This document shows positions 17,026 through 24,840 of a stretch of 64,000 bases of DNA, one piece after another. How positions within the stretch are numbered: position 1 is the first letter of the stretch; every line of letters begins with the position of its first letter. The notes below the pieces were generated by a model. The model saw only the letters and a list, made by a program, of their open reading frames with translations, was not told the DNA's origin and searched no databases. This DNA is from JASLCR01 sp036405235 (GTDB lineage Bacteria > Patescibacteriota > Saccharimonadia > Saccharimonadales > Saccharimonadaceae): contig DASWYA010000001.1 in the NCBI GenBank assembly GCA_036405235.1, positions 558,001 through 622,000 of the forward strand. The letters run 5' to 3'. The translations under genes and the position numbers were made by a program.

Positions 17026-17296
17026 GATCACCCTCCATAGTCAGTCGCCAGGTTAATCGCTCACTATCAAACTCTAGGCGATAATCCGCCCCGCCATCCG
17101 TCACATCAAATATATGAACCGTCCTATTTCCTTTGAAGCTTGGATGACGAAGACCAATCTCAGTTATCGCCACTTCTCGTCCATTCGCCCTACGGAATTT
17201 TACCGGCTCACACATTGTACGGCTTGGGCGAAACACCGCCACCACTTCTACTTGCTCGTTCAAAAAAGTTTCATCATTCACGTCAGATATCTCCAA
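17018..17296 (-). CDS. Small protein coupled to the Y-family polymerase
   Basis: A 92-residue soluble, beta-rich protein (start MEISDVNDETFLNEQVEVVAVF, with GNRTVHIFDVTDGGADYRLEFD near the end). No known motif was recognised. Its stop lies inside the polymerase start region and its last codons supply the polymerase ribosome binding site, so the two are made together. It may be an accessory factor of the polymerase, analogous in position to UmuD or ImuA, but there is no sequence resemblance to those. Confidence 0.8.
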   Translation of the reverse strand: MEISDVNDETFLNEQVEVVAVFRPSRTMCEPVKFRRANGREVAITEIGLRHPSFKGNRTVHIFDVTDGGADYRLEFDSERLTWRLTMEGDHV

Positions 17297-17458
17297 ATTA
17301 ACTTTGAAGAAACGATTTATAATTGTTCGCCCGTTTTCTTGCCCGTTTCTTTAGCTAAGAACCCGAAGACGATGAATGATGATCACCTGGAGGGACGCTT
17401 TGCTGTGCAGCCAGTGTGTATCACAGGGATATGCATATATTATACCATCTATGGGCCA

Positions 17459-17821
17459 CTAGCTGGTCATACTGTCGAGCTTCTTCACGAGCTCAGATGG
17501 TGGGAATTCTGATTTCACTAGATAGTCTCTGACGCCAAGTTCCCGAGCACGCTGCACACGCCCTGGGTCGGTAAAATCACTTAGAATTATGACATGCGTA
17601 CTTGCCGGTCGGTCGGAGTACTTTTCTAGAAATTCAATACCGTTAACTTTTGGCAAAAGTAGATCAAGCAGGATGATATCGTAATCTTTTTCCACGACCT
17701 TCGCCAGCGCCTGCTCACCATCGCCAACTACTTCGAGTGTATAGCCTGCTTTTTCCAAAGCTTCTTTGTAAAATTTTTGCATGATCGGAAAGTCTTCGAC
17801 CATCAATACTGATTTGCTCAT
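17459..17821 (-). CDS. Single-domain response regulator
   Basis: A 120-residue CheY-like receiver with no output domain. The acidic pocket is in VLMVEDFP, the phosphoacceptor is Asp53 in IILLDLLLP, the Ser of VIILSDF takes the switch position and the conserved Lys is in DYLVKSEFPPSEL. The start overlaps the kinase stop by 4 bases, so it is the cognate partner. Its effect must come through protein contacts rather than DNA binding. Confidence 0.94.
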   Translation of the reverse strand: MSKSVLMVEDFPIMQKFYKEALEKAGYTLEVVGDGEQALAKVVEKDYDIILLDLLLPKVNGIEFLEKYSDRPASTHVIILSDFTDPGRVQRARELGVRDYLVKSEFPPSELVKKLDSMTS

Positions 17822-19098
17822 TTCTTGCTCCTTTTTAGTGTAATTTTGACCGTCGTTCCAATATCTTCCGCGGCATGTATATCAAGTGTACCGCCATGTG
17901 CGTTCACGATTCGAGAAGCGGCATATAGTCCAAGACCGAGTCCGCCGAGATGTCCACTACTTTCCATGCCACGTATACCAGTTATCTCTAGCCGTTCAAA
18001 TTGCTCGGCCACTTCTTCTTCATCCATCCCTTTACCGCCATCGTGAATCGTTACCGTCACCACGCCAGATTTCCGCCCGATATGGTATTTTACTTTATTT
18101 CCTGGTTCACTGTAGCGAAACGCATTATCGAATATATTGCCAAATGCCAGCGTCAGTCGAATCTGATCACCTTCGATCATAGCTTTTTCTAGACTGTCAG
18201 GCATTATTTCCAAGTCTTCTAGGCGCTCATTTGCTTCGGCTGCACGTTTTGCCGACCTATTTAGGATAGTTACTACATCTATACTCTCTGTATATTCCGC
18301 AGGCTTTTTTTGCGGCGCCGACTCAAGCAGATTGTCGATGAGGCGAATTTGGTTTTCATTCTCAGACTTTAGCATCTCAATATAGCGTTTTGTTGTACTA
18401 TCTATCTTCGCAGTATCGCTATGATTGATGGCGTCTATAATAGTCGTAGCCGCAGACGCAGGATGCTTCAATTGATGCGCCACCAGAGACAGAAACGAGC
18501 TGTATGCCTTTTCTCGAGCCTCCATCATCCCAATATACTCAAGATACATTGCTACACGAGCCATCAAGAAAAACATTGCCGGATAAAACACCATCGGCAC
18601 TGTCATTGCCAACCAGTCAATTGGTCTATCTTGTATATAAAATTCAAGCAAAATCGCAATAATATACGTCACGCCGCTCAACCCAGCAGTAAGCATGACC
18701 ACGTTCCCTCTGAAGAGTAGAGCCGAAGAAAGTATTGGGAACATATAGAGAATCGTCGTACGCGCTTCCACACCACCCTGCACATACGTCACAATACCCG
18801 CTATTACAAGATCAATGGTTAGCTGAGCAACTGTTATCACATGCTGAGCACGCAGGTTATTTTTCTGCAGATAGACTGCACCATACAGCAAGGCATTAAA
18901 TACCAAGCCGCCACCAAAAATTTCTAAATACAAGATAACTCGCTCTAGGTCATTCGTCGAGACATAGTACGTAGCACTAGCAACCCCAGCAACAAGCACC
19001 ATATACCACCAGCGAATACCGATAAGTCGACGGTTGTTTTTTGCCGCCGCTTCAGTTGCTTCTTTTCTCCCAGTTATTTCGTACCGTGATAGATCCAT
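17818..19098 (-). CDS. Membrane sensor histidine kinase
   Basis: A 426-residue kinase with about six membrane helices between residues 25 and 190 and almost no extracellular loop, so it may sense a signal in or near the membrane. H-box LSLVAHQLKHPAS with His208, N-box NIFDN at 321-325, G1 HDGGKG near 352-357 and G2 GGLGLGL at 385-391 are all present, so it should be active. The start at MDLSRYE was preferred over an upstream one because AGGGGAT and a TATACT box precede it. Paired with the response regulator that follows. Confidence 0.93.
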   Translation of the reverse strand: MDLSRYEITGRKEATEAAAKNNRRLIGIRWWYMVLVAGVASATYYVSTNDLERVILYLEIFGGGLVFNALLYGAVYLQKNNLRAQHVITVAQLTIDLVIAGIVTYVQGGVEARTTILYMFPILSSALLFRGNVVMLTAGLSGVTYIIAILLEFYIQDRPIDWLAMTVPMVFYPAMFFLMARVAMYLEYIGMMEAREKAYSSFLSLVAHQLKHPASAATTIIDAINHSDTAKIDSTTKRYIEMLKSENENQIRLIDNLLESAPQKKPAEYTESIDVVTILNRSAKRAAEANERLEDLEIMPDSLEKAMIEGDQIRLTLAFGNIFDNAFRYSEPGNKVKYHIGRKSGVVTVTIHDGGKGMDEEEVAEQFERLEITGIRGMESSGHLGGLGLGLYAASRIVNAHGGTLDIHAAEDIGTTVKITLKRSKK

Positions 19099-19197
19099 AT
19101 ATCCCCTAGTGCTTACTTTTAGTATATACCACTCTCCTACTCTGGAAATACACACCAGTTTTTGCTACAATCATCTTTAATACCCAATGAGTACTTT

Positions 19198-19274
19198 GGC
19201 ACCATAGCTCAGCTGGTTAGAGCGCAGGACTCATAAGCCTGAGGTCGGTAGTTCAAGCCTACCTGGTGCTACCA
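19198..19274 (+). tRNA. tRNA-Met (CAT)
   Basis: A 77-base cloverleaf: acceptor GGCACCA pairs with TGGTGCT, D arm GCTC/GAGC, anticodon loop CTCATAA, T arm with TTCAAGC, and an encoded CCA. The G1-U72 end and lack of three G-C pairs in the anticodon stem argue for elongator Met rather than initiator; tRNA-Ile2 (lysidine-modified CAT) cannot be excluded. Positions 31 and 39 would be an A-G mismatch. Confidence 0.93.
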
Positions 19275-19288
19275 CATTGGGATTTCAT

Positions 19289-19315
19289 AAATACACTTCC
19301 TCAGGAGGTGTATTT
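19289..19315 (+). terminator. Terminator after tRNA-Met
   Basis: Inverted repeat with arms AATACACTTCCT and AGGAGGTGTATT (one G-U pair) followed by a run of five T. Confidence 0.7.
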
Positions 19316-19328
19316 TTAATTTAACTGC

Positions 19329-19334
19329 TACACT
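19329..19334 (+). promoter_or_regulatory. Extended -10 promoter of gene 19341
   Basis: TGCTACACT ends 6 bases before the ATG at 19341; a leaderless start is predicted. Confidence 0.5.
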
Positions 19335-19340
19335 GTAGCT

Positions 19341-19709
19341 ATGGGTTTAGACTTTACAAACAGAAAAGACAGTCACGGCGCAGCGACGTACATGTTAAGC
19401 GACGGAAGCTATCAAAGTGAAAAAGATCTCCAACAAAAAGCAACTGAACTTACAGCTCAACTTGGTACTAACGCACAGATCGTCGTGCTCGACGGAGTAC
19501 GCAGCGAGGGGCAGCAAGTCTGTGATTTCTACGACATCACGACACTGCCAGCTGTTTTGATCGTGCTCGATGATGATCAGATTTATCAAAGCTGGGTCGG
19601 CCAAAACCTCCCGACTACTGAGGATATCGCCTATGCACTCTCTCAATCCGGCCTGCATATGCGCGGTGATCAAACAGGAAGAGATAGTACTCAACTTTCC
19701 GAAATCTAG
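19341..19709 (+). CDS. Thioredoxin-fold-like protein without a CxxC site
   Basis: A 122-residue soluble protein. The central part (QIVVLDGVRSEGQQVCDFYDITTLPAVLIVLDDDQIYQSWVGQNLP) follows the second half of a thioredoxin fold, with a cis-Pro-like TLPAVLIV strand followed by a strand and helix. The redox CxxC is missing; only one Cys (VCDFY) is present. It may be a binding module instead of an oxidoreductase. The fold call is by pattern only. It is bounded by the tRNA-Met terminator upstream and the PadR gene downstream. Confidence 0.75.
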   Translation: MGLDFTNRKDSHGAATYMLSDGSYQSEKDLQQKATELTAQLGTNAQIVVLDGVRSEGQQVCDFYDITTLPAVLIVLDDDQIYQSWVGQNLPTTEDIAYALSQSGLHMRGDQTGRDSTQLSEI

Positions 19710-19715
19710 CATGAT

Positions 19716-19745
19716 TTGACATTGTATATATTCTAGTACTAGAAT
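19716..19745 (+). promoter_or_regulatory. padR promoter
   Basis: A -35 box TTGACA (19716-19721), an 18-base spacer and a -10 box TAGAAT (19740-19745). The -10 box ends 7 bases before the padR ATG. Nearly the whole promoter from the spacer onward lies in the palindromic operator. Confidence 0.75.
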
Positions 19746-19754
19746 ATATACAAT
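19721..19754 (+). promoter_or_regulatory. Palindromic PadR operator, copy 1
   Basis: A perfect 34-base palindrome; the left arm is ATTGTATATATTCTAGT and the right arm its exact reverse complement. It runs from the -35 box into the padR start codon, covers the -10 box and so is ideally placed for autorepression. Its core ATATTCTAG-N2-CTAGAATAT recurs at 21674-21697. Confidence 0.85.
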
Positions 19755-20271
19755 GAAGATCACATTGTCCGAACACCTTATCCTCGGTATACTGGCCGAG
19801 CAAATACGCCATGGCTACGATATTGAAAAAATCATCTCCGAAAGAGGTATGAGAAAATGGACAGACATAGGCTTCTCTTCTATCTACTACCTCCTTGCAA
19901 AGCTTGAGACGAAAGGACTTGTCAGTAGCACTTACTCTCATGGCAAAGAAAAAAAGCAATTCTCAATTACAGATAAAGGCATCTCTATCCTAAAAGACAA
20001 AACAAAAGAACTCATTACAGAGCGCAAACCGGCCAATACACACCTTATGACAGGCCTTGCGACGAGTGATTTCATTGAAGCAAAGAATCTTAAAAAAACA
20101 TTACAGCAACGCAAGCTGAGGCTTGTGTCGGATCTTGAAGAACTGCAAAATACTCAATTAGTTGCGCAAAACTTACCTCAGCCAGCAAGACGATTATTTA
20201 GCCTCAGCGAGGTACTTATCCAAGCAGAGTTAGACTGGGTTAACGCCGAACTTGAGAAGGTTGGGTCGTGA
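19753..20271 (+). CDS. PadR-family transcriptional regulator
   Basis: A 172-residue PadR protein: winged helix at residues 1-75 (LSEHLILGILAEQIRHGYDIEKII, then IGFSSIYYLLAKLETKGLVSS and a wing with KKQFSITDKG) and a C-terminal helical dimerisation part. PadR proteins are usually repressors released by a small molecule or a cell-envelope signal. Its promoter is buried in a perfect palindrome, so it should repress itself. The stop overlaps the start of the BtrH-like gene (GTGA). Confidence 0.93.
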   Translation: MKITLSEHLILGILAEQIRHGYDIEKIISERGMRKWTDIGFSSIYYLLAKLETKGLVSSTYSHGKEKKQFSITDKGISILKDKTKELITERKPANTHLMTGLATSDFIEAKNLKKTLQQRKLRLVSDLEELQNTQLVAQNLPQPARRLFSLSEVLIQAELDWVNAELEKVGS

Positions 20272-21245
20272 AGCTAGCGGCGAAACCATACATAGGTCAG
20301 CATTGCGAGAGTACAGCTACGGGCACACTTCTAAAGCAACTTGGCATAGAGCTGAGTGAACCAATGCTTTTTGGCCTCGGCGAAGGTTTAAGCTTCATTA
20401 TCTGGAATATGAAAACCATGGACTTCCCATTTATTGGCGGACGAGTAAAGACCGACCAATTGACAGCAAATATTGCCAAGAACTTAAATCTGAGACTTGC
20501 CATTCGGGAAACCTCATCGAGCACAAAAGCTTGGAGCAACGTCAAAGAGCTACTTGATAGCGGCAAGGCTGTTGGCCTAAAGCTTGACTGCTACCACCTT
20601 GAGTATTTCACTCACCCTATTCACTTTGCCGGTCACTACGTAGCTATCCTCGGTTACGATGAGAAGGATGCGTTCTTGGTGGACACTAATCAACAAGGAA
20701 CGGAAGTACACACATCCCTCGAAAGCCTTGCCTCGGCGCGTGCTGAAAAAGGTCCGATGTCTTCTAGGAACCTCTATTACATCCTTGAGAAAGATGGCAC
20801 GACTACACCACTAGAAAAAGCTGTGATTCCTGCAATTCGATCAAATGTCAGAGCTTACCTTAATCCTCCCATTAAAAACCTAGGATCAAGTGGTATCGAG
20901 AAAGCGAGTAAGGAAATCATAAAGTGGTTTGACCGCTCAAAAGACATAAAAACCGAGTTCACCACCTCAGCTATGATTATGGAGCGAGCTGGAACAGGTG
21001 GCGCGCTCTTTCGCAATCTTTACCGAGACTTTTTAAAGGAAGCCTATGAACTAACAGACAATGACGCAATCGGCGAAGCATATCAAGCCTTTGTAGATGT
21101 AGCCAAAAGCTGGTCTCAGGTTATCGCGCTTTTCGAAAAAGTAGCCGATACAGGTGAGCGACAGTATGTTCTCCAGGCGTCAGAAAAGCTTAAAGCACTC
21201 TCCCGCGAGGAAAAGAGTGCAGTTCAGCTTCTCGTATCGCTATAG
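20268..21245 (+). CDS. BtrH-N / DUF4872-like protein, predicted papain-fold acyltransferase or peptidase
   Basis: A 325-residue soluble protein starting with GTG. The N-terminal half resembles the BtrH N-terminal domain, related to the C39 peptidase fold: Cys13 in GQHCESTATGTLLKQLG, His123 in FAGHYVAILGY and Asp139 in FLVDT form a plausible catalytic triad. The C-terminal half (ERAGTGGALFRNLYRDFLKEA) resembles DUF4872, often found after BtrH-N. BtrH in butirosin biosynthesis transfers an acyl side chain from a carrier protein; no carrier protein is visible here, so the substrate is unknown. It is translationally coupled to padR. Confidence 0.75.
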   Translation: MKLAAKPYIGQHCESTATGTLLKQLGIELSEPMLFGLGEGLSFIIWNMKTMDFPFIGGRVKTDQLTANIAKNLNLRLAIRETSSSTKAWSNVKELLDSGKAVGLKLDCYHLEYFTHPIHFAGHYVAILGYDEKDAFLVDTNQQGTEVHTSLESLASARAEKGPMSSRNLYYILEKDGTTTPLEKAVIPAIRSNVRAYLNPPIKNLGSSGIEKASKEIIKWFDRSKDIKTEFTTSAMIMERAGTGGALFRNLYRDFLKEAYELTDNDAIGEAYQAFVDVAKSWSQVIALFEKVADTGERQYVLQASEKLKALSREEKSAVQLLVSL

Positions 21246-21258
21246 ACGGGTTTGTAGA

Positions 21259-21645
21259 CTATTGTCTCTTTCTTAGTAGATAGCCTGTCCCAAACGCGAT
21301 AATCGGCATTATCAGATAACGCAAACCTATTTGCATAAAATACTCTCCAAAACTCACCTTAAGTAACGGTAGCAATAGGATTGTATCAAGCACGAGGTTA
21401 ATCACAAGCCACCATAGACCGAGTAGCAGACCTTGTCGTATGTAATCACCTTTTAGTAACTTAAAGTAACGAACACTCAGCAGCACGACAACGGCGCAAA
21501 GAACCACCACCATCACAGACTTAAAGGAAGTTTCTTCGATAACCAATCGACGCTCTTGGTCGTAAAATCCAAATGAAATAATTAATGGTACGAGCCAGAT
21601 CAGAAAACCAAACAACGTAGCCTTTATAAATTGTTTTGTGTTCAT
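21259..21645 (-). CDS. Four-helix membrane protein under PadR-type control
   Basis: A 128-residue protein with four predicted membrane helices (about residues 8-27, 42-60, 70-96 and 105-122) and a basic C terminus (LLRKRQ). No family was recognised; the size fits the DUF1761 or DoxX-like range, but no motif supports either. An AGGAG ribosome binding site precedes the ATG. Its promoter region contains the same palindromic core as padR in the same relation to the -35 and -10 boxes, so it is likely in the same regulon. It converges with the BtrH-like gene, 13 bases apart. Confidence 0.82.
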   Translation of the reverse strand: MNTKQFIKATLFGFLIWLVPLIISFGFYDQERRLVIEETSFKSVMVVVLCAVVVLLSVRYFKLLKGDYIRQGLLLGLWWLVINLVLDTILLLPLLKVSFGEYFMQIGLRYLIMPIIAFGTGYLLRKRQ

Positions 21646-21670
21646 ATTTCTCCTTTTTAATTTAACCTAT

Positions 21671-21700
21671 GATAGATATTCTAGCACTAGAATATCTATC
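21671..21700 (-). promoter_or_regulatory. Palindromic PadR operator, copy 2
   Basis: A 30-base inverted repeat with arms GATAGATATTCTAG and CTAGAATATCTATC around a 2-base centre. On the minus strand it sits in a promoter with TTGGCA as -35, an 18-base spacer and TAGAAT as -10, the same layout as the padR promoter, in front of the membrane-protein gene starting at 21645. Confidence 0.85.
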
Positions 21701-21734
21701 CTGCCAAGTTTTACATACACCTTTGCTTTTACAC

Positions 21735-21765
21735 GCAAAAACCCCACCAAAAGGTGAGGTTCCAG
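21735..21765 (-). terminator. Terminator of tRNA-Lys
   Basis: On the minus strand CCTCACC and GGTGGGG flank a TTTT loop and are followed by a run of T. It lies directly after the tRNA-Lys 3' end. Confidence 0.75.
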
Positions 21766-21767
21766 CG

Positions 21768-21844
21768 TGGAGGGCCATCTGAGACTTGAACTCAGGACAC
21801 CCTGCTTAAGAGGCAGGTGCTCTAACCAGCTGAGCTAATGGCCC
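21768..21844 (-). tRNA. tRNA-Lys (CTT)
   Basis: A 77-base cloverleaf on the minus strand. Acceptor GGGCCAT/ATGGCCC, anticodon stem CCTGC/GCAGG with loop CTCTTAA (anticodon CTT, codon AAG), T loop TTCAAGT, CCA encoded. The discriminator base reads as T, which is unusual for tRNA-Lys. Confidence 0.93.
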
Positions 21845-21919
21845 ATGACTGTAAAAAACTATAGCAAACAGAGGCGAGTTTGTCTAGCGGGTCAAAATCT
21901 TCAAAGTAATCACTTATGC

Positions 21920-21925
21920 TATACT
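21920..21925 (+). promoter_or_regulatory. Extended -10 promoter of pilin gene 21932
   Basis: TGCTATACT ends exactly 6 bases before the ATG, so the predicted transcription start is the A of the start codon. Confidence 0.65.
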
Positions 21926-21931
21926 TCACTC

Positions 21932-22513
21932 ATGAATAGGCGATCCGGTTTCACAGTTGTCGAGTTGCTCATGGTGATTGTTGTAATTGCAATCCTAGCC
22001 GCTGTAACCATTGTTACCTACAGCGGCGTCCAACAGCGTGCCCGAAATGCGCAAACCGCTGGCGCAGTAAACCAGTACCTAAAGATCTTTAAGCTCTATG
22101 CCTCTAATAATAATGGCACTTATCCTACAAGTGCTAACCTCAGCGGTGCTCAGTATGCCTGCCTTGGCGAAGACTATACTTCGAATGTCTGCTGGAATGG
22201 CGGCGTGACAGAGAACACATGGTTAAACGGTGAACTGAAAAAGTATGGCAGCCTCCCAATGCCAGCGTCAATATCACAGGGCTATACCGGAATCATCTAC
22301 ATCCCTCCTGAGACAGGCTGGACGCTCGATGGGCAGCCTATGAGCTGGATCGCATACCCTGTAGACGGCGGCGCGACGACCACCCGTTGCCCGGTTGGCC
22401 CAATCGCATCTTATGTAAGCGGAATAAACTTCACTCCAGCCTCTCCTGCAAGCGGGCAAACCACTGCAGGCTCAGCCACTCAGAATCCAATCTGTTGGAT
22501 CCCTCTGAAATAA
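21932..22513 (+). CDS. Type IV pilin-like protein
   Basis: A 193-residue prepilin with class III signal MNRRSGFTVVELLMVIVVIA; cleavage after Gly is expected, with Glu at mature position 5. The mature part carries an alpha-1 helix and a large beta-rich C-terminal domain with four Cys, suggesting disulfides. It stands apart from other pilus genes, just downstream of the tRNA-Lys. The start is fixed by the signal motif and by the -10 box. Confidence 0.88.
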   Translation: MNRRSGFTVVELLMVIVVIAILAAVTIVTYSGVQQRARNAQTAGAVNQYLKIFKLYASNNNGTYPTSANLSGAQYACLGEDYTSNVCWNGGVTENTWLNGELKKYGSLPMPASISQGYTGIIYIPPETGWTLDGQPMSWIAYPVDGGATTTRCPVGPIASYVSGINFTPASPASGQTTAGSATQNPICWIPLK

Positions 22514-22577
22514 CCACACATATTTACTTATTTGCACTCAAAGGGTACTATCAAAGTAACTAATCAAGGAGTGTGAG

Positions 22578-23123
22578 ATGAGTGAGCCAACTAAAAGTAC
22601 ACCGAAAACATCAGCCTTTAACACCCAACCAGCTGGGCTTGAGAAAGCGCTTGACGATCTGTTCCACAAGACAATTAAGGTAGAGCTACCTGAAAACATA
22701 AAAAAATGGATTGCAGATAATGCATGGTGGATCGTACTTGTTGGCGGCATCCTATCCCTACTAAGTGCGTTTAGCGTGTGGCAAGCAGCAACTGCAACAA
22801 GCCGTTTGCTTGACTATGCAAATCAGCTATCAGCAAGCGTAGGCGTTGCCTCAACCTCACAAAACATCGGCATTGTCACTTATGTTGCAATTGCTGGTAT
22901 TGTCGCACAAGCAGTCATGATGCTACTCGCGTTCCAGCAGCTCAAAGAGTATAAAAAATCTGGCTGGAATCTAATGTTCTACACTTCATATATCTCACTA
23001 GCTATTGGGGTCGTCTACGTCTTTAGCTCGCTATACGGTGTGGCTAGTCTGATCGGAAGCCTCGTGGGCGTATTCATCGGCTGGTTCTTCCTATTTCAGG
23101 TTCGTAAATACTTTACGAAGTAG
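22578..23123 (+). CDS. Four-helix membrane protein of unknown function
   Basis: A 181-residue protein. About 45 polar N-terminal residues are followed by hydrophobic helices near residues 49-70, 95-115, 130-148 and 150-172. The ribosome binding site AAGGAG lies 8 bases before the ATG. No conserved family was recognised. It converges with the large membrane protein gene that ends 4 bases away. Confidence 0.8.
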   Translation: MSEPTKSTPKTSAFNTQPAGLEKALDDLFHKTIKVELPENIKKWIADNAWWIVLVGGILSLLSAFSVWQAATATSRLLDYANQLSASVGVASTSQNIGIVTYVAIAGIVAQAVMMLLAFQQLKEYKKSGWNLMFYTSYISLAIGVVYVFSSLYGVASLIGSLVGVFIGWFFLFQVRKYFTK

Positions 23124-23127
23124 TCGT

Positions 23128-24684
23128 CTAAAGCTCGTCTTGCTTATTTGAGATAAACGCGCCCCACTGACGAATCAGTCGGAGGATAGTCTTTAATGGT
23201 AGCTCGATTAACATATCGAGCGACAACGCCACAATATTCACCTGAGCATACTTTTCACTCATATAGCGCCCAACGACCACAAACGGCATGTACAGTACGT
23301 CGCGAATAGTTGTCACGAAGTTTTGGTTGCTATCGATAGCCTCGACTTCGCGAATCATACGACTCAGGCGGAAGCCAAGGAAGCTTGCACCAGAGAGGAA
23401 GAGGAAGAAAATAAAGAGATGCATTAGCTCAAATTCAAAGCTTCGCCACAGCCAATACCCCACGCCTGTAAAGACAATCAAAGATATCAGCCCATAGGCC
23501 ACATTAAATCCTACGCCAAATGAAGTAGCCTTTCGCCTCAGTTGTTTCGCCTGTTCACCATACAATATCTCTTCCATCTGGTCTACCAAGCGACGTGTAT
23601 TTGCTGCACCCGGAAGAAACAGTGTCATACGTAGCAACACCATATAAAGCGGCGGGAAAAGAAGATTTATCACAAGTGGAGTCACAGCGATAGTCCCGAG
23701 TACAAAATAGTCGTATGGGATTTCAAGCGCCAGTCCAATCAACACTTTCGTGATGATCAGAAAGATAACACTCTTTATGATACCGCGATTGATCTTGCTA
23801 TTGATTGCCTCATAGTCAGCCAAAATCTGTGACTCAAAGCGCGATAGAAATTCATTTGGCTTATCCAACGTGTCAGCCGTCGACTCATCGTCAAGCATAT
23901 GGCGAAGCACGCGAAATGGTGCACCATGTCGATCAATATAGCGATAAAGTCTTTCTACCGTAGCAGAGGAAAGCAGCGTGTCGATCTGTTTGTTGGTCGC
24001 AATATAGTTTCCAAGATGCTCTGTAGATTGCTGGTATCTACCGAGAAGTGCCGTACGTATGATTGCCGGGTCAGACTTTAGCAGTGCACGCTGGATTGCT
24101 ACAAAAATAGCCGGACTGAGATCTTCTGGCGTCTTTTCAAAAAGTCGCTCAACCGCTGGAGACGAGACATAGTAGTCATAGACAAACTGTAGATATGCCG
24201 ACGAAACAGAAGGATCATTGAGTAGCCACTCCACCCTCACCGAGAGTACGTCTAGCGTCCACTGCTCAACCTGGTCATGGGTCAATCTCTGTTTGTGTAA
24301 ATCTTCGTACGCAGTGTAATACTCGCGTGCAAGCTTACTAATCTCAGCGACAGTCGATTCTGGCACAGAGTCATTCAGCAGGTAGCCTGCTAGAGTCAGC
24401 TCAACGGCAAGCTCTTCACCACTATTCTTAATCTGCTTGTCATCACGAAGTAAAAAAAGTCTTCGATAAAATCTACGAATCGCCCTCTGCAGGAGCATAT
24501 GCTCTTCAGCATACTCAGCAGCGTTGCGTAGTTGCTCATATGCCGCGGTTACTGTCCCGCCCGCGCCAACTATATGCACCTTCTGAGCACGCTTCTCATG
24601 GTCACGTCTGTGAGTCACTCGCTGCTTGGCTTGATGCAGCAGATTAGTGAGATTTTGACCGTTTTGGTTGAGTTGTTTTTCCAT
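23128..24684 (-). CDS. Large helical membrane protein of unknown function
   Basis: A 518-residue protein. Residues 1-300 are helical, charged and cytoplasm-like; then come four hydrophobic segments (about 305-325, 330-355, 395-415, 420-440) and an amphipathic C-terminal region (LSLDMLIELPLKTILRLI). Not recognised as any named family; such proteins look typical of CPR genomes but that is an impression only. It follows the tRNA-Arg(TCG) on the same strand by 17 bases and could be read through from it. Confidence 0.82.
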   Translation of the reverse strand: MEKQLNQNGQNLTNLLHQAKQRVTHRRDHEKRAQKVHIVGAGGTVTAAYEQLRNAAEYAEEHMLLQRAIRRFYRRLFLLRDDKQIKNSGEELAVELTLAGYLLNDSVPESTVAEISKLAREYYTAYEDLHKQRLTHDQVEQWTLDVLSVRVEWLLNDPSVSSAYLQFVYDYYVSSPAVERLFEKTPEDLSPAIFVAIQRALLKSDPAIIRTALLGRYQQSTEHLGNYIATNKQIDTLLSSATVERLYRYIDRHGAPFRVLRHMLDDESTADTLDKPNEFLSRFESQILADYEAINSKINRGIIKSVIFLIITKVLIGLALEIPYDYFVLGTIAVTPLVINLLFPPLYMVLLRMTLFLPGAANTRRLVDQMEEILYGEQAKQLRRKATSFGVGFNVAYGLISLIVFTGVGYWLWRSFEFELMHLFIFFLFLSGASFLGFRLSRMIREVEAIDSNQNFVTTIRDVLYMPFVVVGRYMSEKYAQVNIVALSLDMLIELPLKTILRLIRQWGAFISNKQDEL

Positions 24685-24701
24685 TGTAAATAAAAATAAA
24701 T

Positions 24702-24778
24702 TGGTACACCGGGCAGGATTCGAACCTGCGACACCTGGTTCCGAAGACCAGTGCTCTATCCAGCTGAGCTACCGGTGC
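24702..24778 (-). tRNA. tRNA-Arg (TCG)
   Basis: A 77-base minus-strand cloverleaf. Acceptor GCACCGG/CCGGTGT, anticodon stem CTGGT/ACCAG with loop CTTCGGA (anticodon TCG, codon CGA), T loop TTCGAAT, CCA encoded. Confidence 0.95.
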
Positions 24779-24827
24779 GTATAGCATTAACGCTCTGGGT
24801 ATTATACCACTGTTACAGGATCTGCGA

Positions 24828-24833
24828 TATACT
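24828..24833 (+). promoter_or_regulatory. -10 promoter of murB
   Basis: TATACT ends 7 bases before the murB ATG. The purines AAAGGAG in between would lie at or before the transcription start, so they cannot be a usual ribosome binding site in a transcript from this promoter. Confidence 0.55.
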
Positions 24834-24840
24834 AAAGGAG

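Noticed and set aside
17297..17458. Possible LexA box upstream of the polymerase pair (GTTCG half-site at about 17320)
   Set aside because: Only a half-site is seen; the second half does not match, and recA has no similar site.
20268..21245. A complete biosynthetic cluster around the BtrH-like gene
   Set aside because: No carrier protein, ligase or tailoring enzyme is present nearby; only the regulator and a membrane protein accompany it.
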